Part shown: piece after piece, positions 63,421 through 64,000 of the stretch
Layout: every line of letters starts with the position of its first letter
Numbering within the stretch: the stretch's first letter is position 1
Assembly: GCA_945902075.1 (NCBI GenBank)
Contig: CAMDMA010000012.1
Span: 17,557-81,556 of the forward strand
DNA: 64,000 bases
Reading direction: 5' to 3'
Source: Candidatus Kuenenia stuttgartensis
GTDB lineage: Bacteria > Planctomycetota > Phycisphaerae > Phycisphaerales > SM1A02
Translations under genes and position numbers: made by a program
The notes under the pieces: model-generated
Told to the model about the DNA's origin: nothing
The model's input: the letters and a program-made list of their open reading frames with translations, nothing else
Database searches by the model: none

Positions 63421-64000
63421 TCACTTGCATGAGCCCCACGAACCAAGCACAGTCGCGAGATCTGCGCCGTTCACTTCGCCGTCGTTGTTGATGTCGGCGC
63501 GCGGATACTTGCCACCGTCGCTACCCCACACAGCGAGAATTGCAGCGAGATCGACGCCGTTCACGGTGCCTGATTCGTCGACATCGCCAGGGCACGGTGC
63601 GCATGACACGCCTTGCTCGCAGCAGTCGGGGATGTTGTTCGCGTTCGCGTCGACGAGTTCGCCTGCGCGGATTTGGCCGTAGTCGACGATGCCGTCGCCA
63701 TTGCAGTCGGCGGACCACTCGATTGCGTACGTGTGGTTGGGAGCAGAGTTGTCCCCGGTGTCGTTCCATCTCGCATTGCAGTCGAACTGTCGAAACGAGA
63801 GGTAGTTCTCGCAGCCGCCGCAGCCGAAGCCGTCATTAGGCTCGCCCGGGAACCAAGCGGTGTAGGAAAAGGGTTCGCCTGTTACCCATCGCCACCCCCC
63901 AGCCGGCTCGACGTATCCAGCCGCAGCGGTGTCTTGATGACCACCGAGGAAAGCGAAGCACGGATAGTAGGTTGACGCGCCAAGAAGTCCCCATACGAAC
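63421..64000 (-). CDS. C-type-lectin/dockerin-like surface protein (N-terminus beyond window)
   Basis: 192 residues visible; the gene enters from the right edge. First comes a C-type-lectin-like domain (GGWRWVTGEPFSYTAWFPGE, ENYLSFRQFD, ARWND, then YAIEWS). An EF-hand-like calcium loop follows (DCNGDGIVDYGQIRAGELVDANANNIPDCCE). The C-terminus has two dockerin-like repeats (GDVDESGTVNGVDLAAILAVW and INNDGEVNGADLATVLGSWG) and ends in SCK. Repeats of this type are the hallmark of Phycisphaerae secreted proteins. It would be a cell-surface carbohydrate-binding protein. Confidence 0.88.
   Translation of the reverse strand, partial: FVWGLLGASTYYPCFAFLGGHQDTAAAGYVEPAGGWRWVTGEPFSYTAWFPGEPNDGFGCGGCENYLSFRQFDCNARWNDTGDNSAPNHTYAIEWSADCNGDGIVDYGQIRAGELVDANANNIPDCCEQGVSCAPCPGDVDESGTVNGVDLAAILAVWGSDGGKYPRADINNDGEVNGADLATVLGSWGSCK

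Overview
The window is GC-rich, densely packed bacterial chromosome. Several proteins point to Planctomycetota, most likely a Phycisphaerales-type lineage: a giant PVC-style dehydrogenase/HEAT/PA14/cytochrome c protein, a secreted protein ending in a VPAPG-type sorting tail, a C-type-lectin protein ending in two dockerin-like GDVDxxGxVNGxDL repeats, Cys-rich zinc-ribbon membrane proteins, and weak Shine-Dalgarno use with GTG/TTG/CTG starts. No rRNA, tRNA, CRISPR array or intact transposase was seen.

Layout. 0-13 kb (mostly minus strand): rho (cut by the window edge), coaE, a CHAD protein, divergent proS, a lipoprotein, a hot-dog thioesterase, mnmE, yidC, a calcineurin-like phosphoesterase and a hybrid histidine kinase. 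12.8-28.8 kb: lpdA, a second phosphoesterase, a secreted GH29 alpha-L-fucosidase, an EamA transporter, a DUF4097 protein, a B12-fold protein without the cobalamin His, a pseudogene next to its intact paralogue, xylA with an HD-domain gene, galK, a secreted repeat protein and metG. 29-31.8 kb: two unrecognised neighbouring genes.

31.9-45.2 kb is a surface-polysaccharide locus around cysS: pyruvyl-transferase family protein, WcaF-like acetyltransferase, GT4 glycosyltransferase, GDP-fucose pathway (gmd plus fucose synthase), Wzy-like polymerase candidate, methyltransferase, Wzx-like flippase and UDP-HexNAc 6-dehydrogenase. Together they could make, modify, flip and polymerise a fucose- and uronate-containing glycan; the fucosidase at 15 kb is a possible partner. 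Then come fliS and an unusually long fliD, followed by parB with two parS sites (no parA here) and a TMTC-like GT-C/TPR membrane protein.

53-64 kb is accessory: the VPAPG-tail protein, the giant PVC protein, a 1.2-kb decayed region, YceI, a RuvB-like protein that has lost its ATPase motifs, a His-rich repeat protein, a zinc-ribbon membrane protein without a normal start codon, a sigma factor and the truncated lectin/dockerin protein. The best candidates for something undescribed are the RuvB-like pseudo-ATPase with its convergent His-rich neighbour, the unknown pair at 29-31 kb, and the repeat-built linker of the hybrid kinase.
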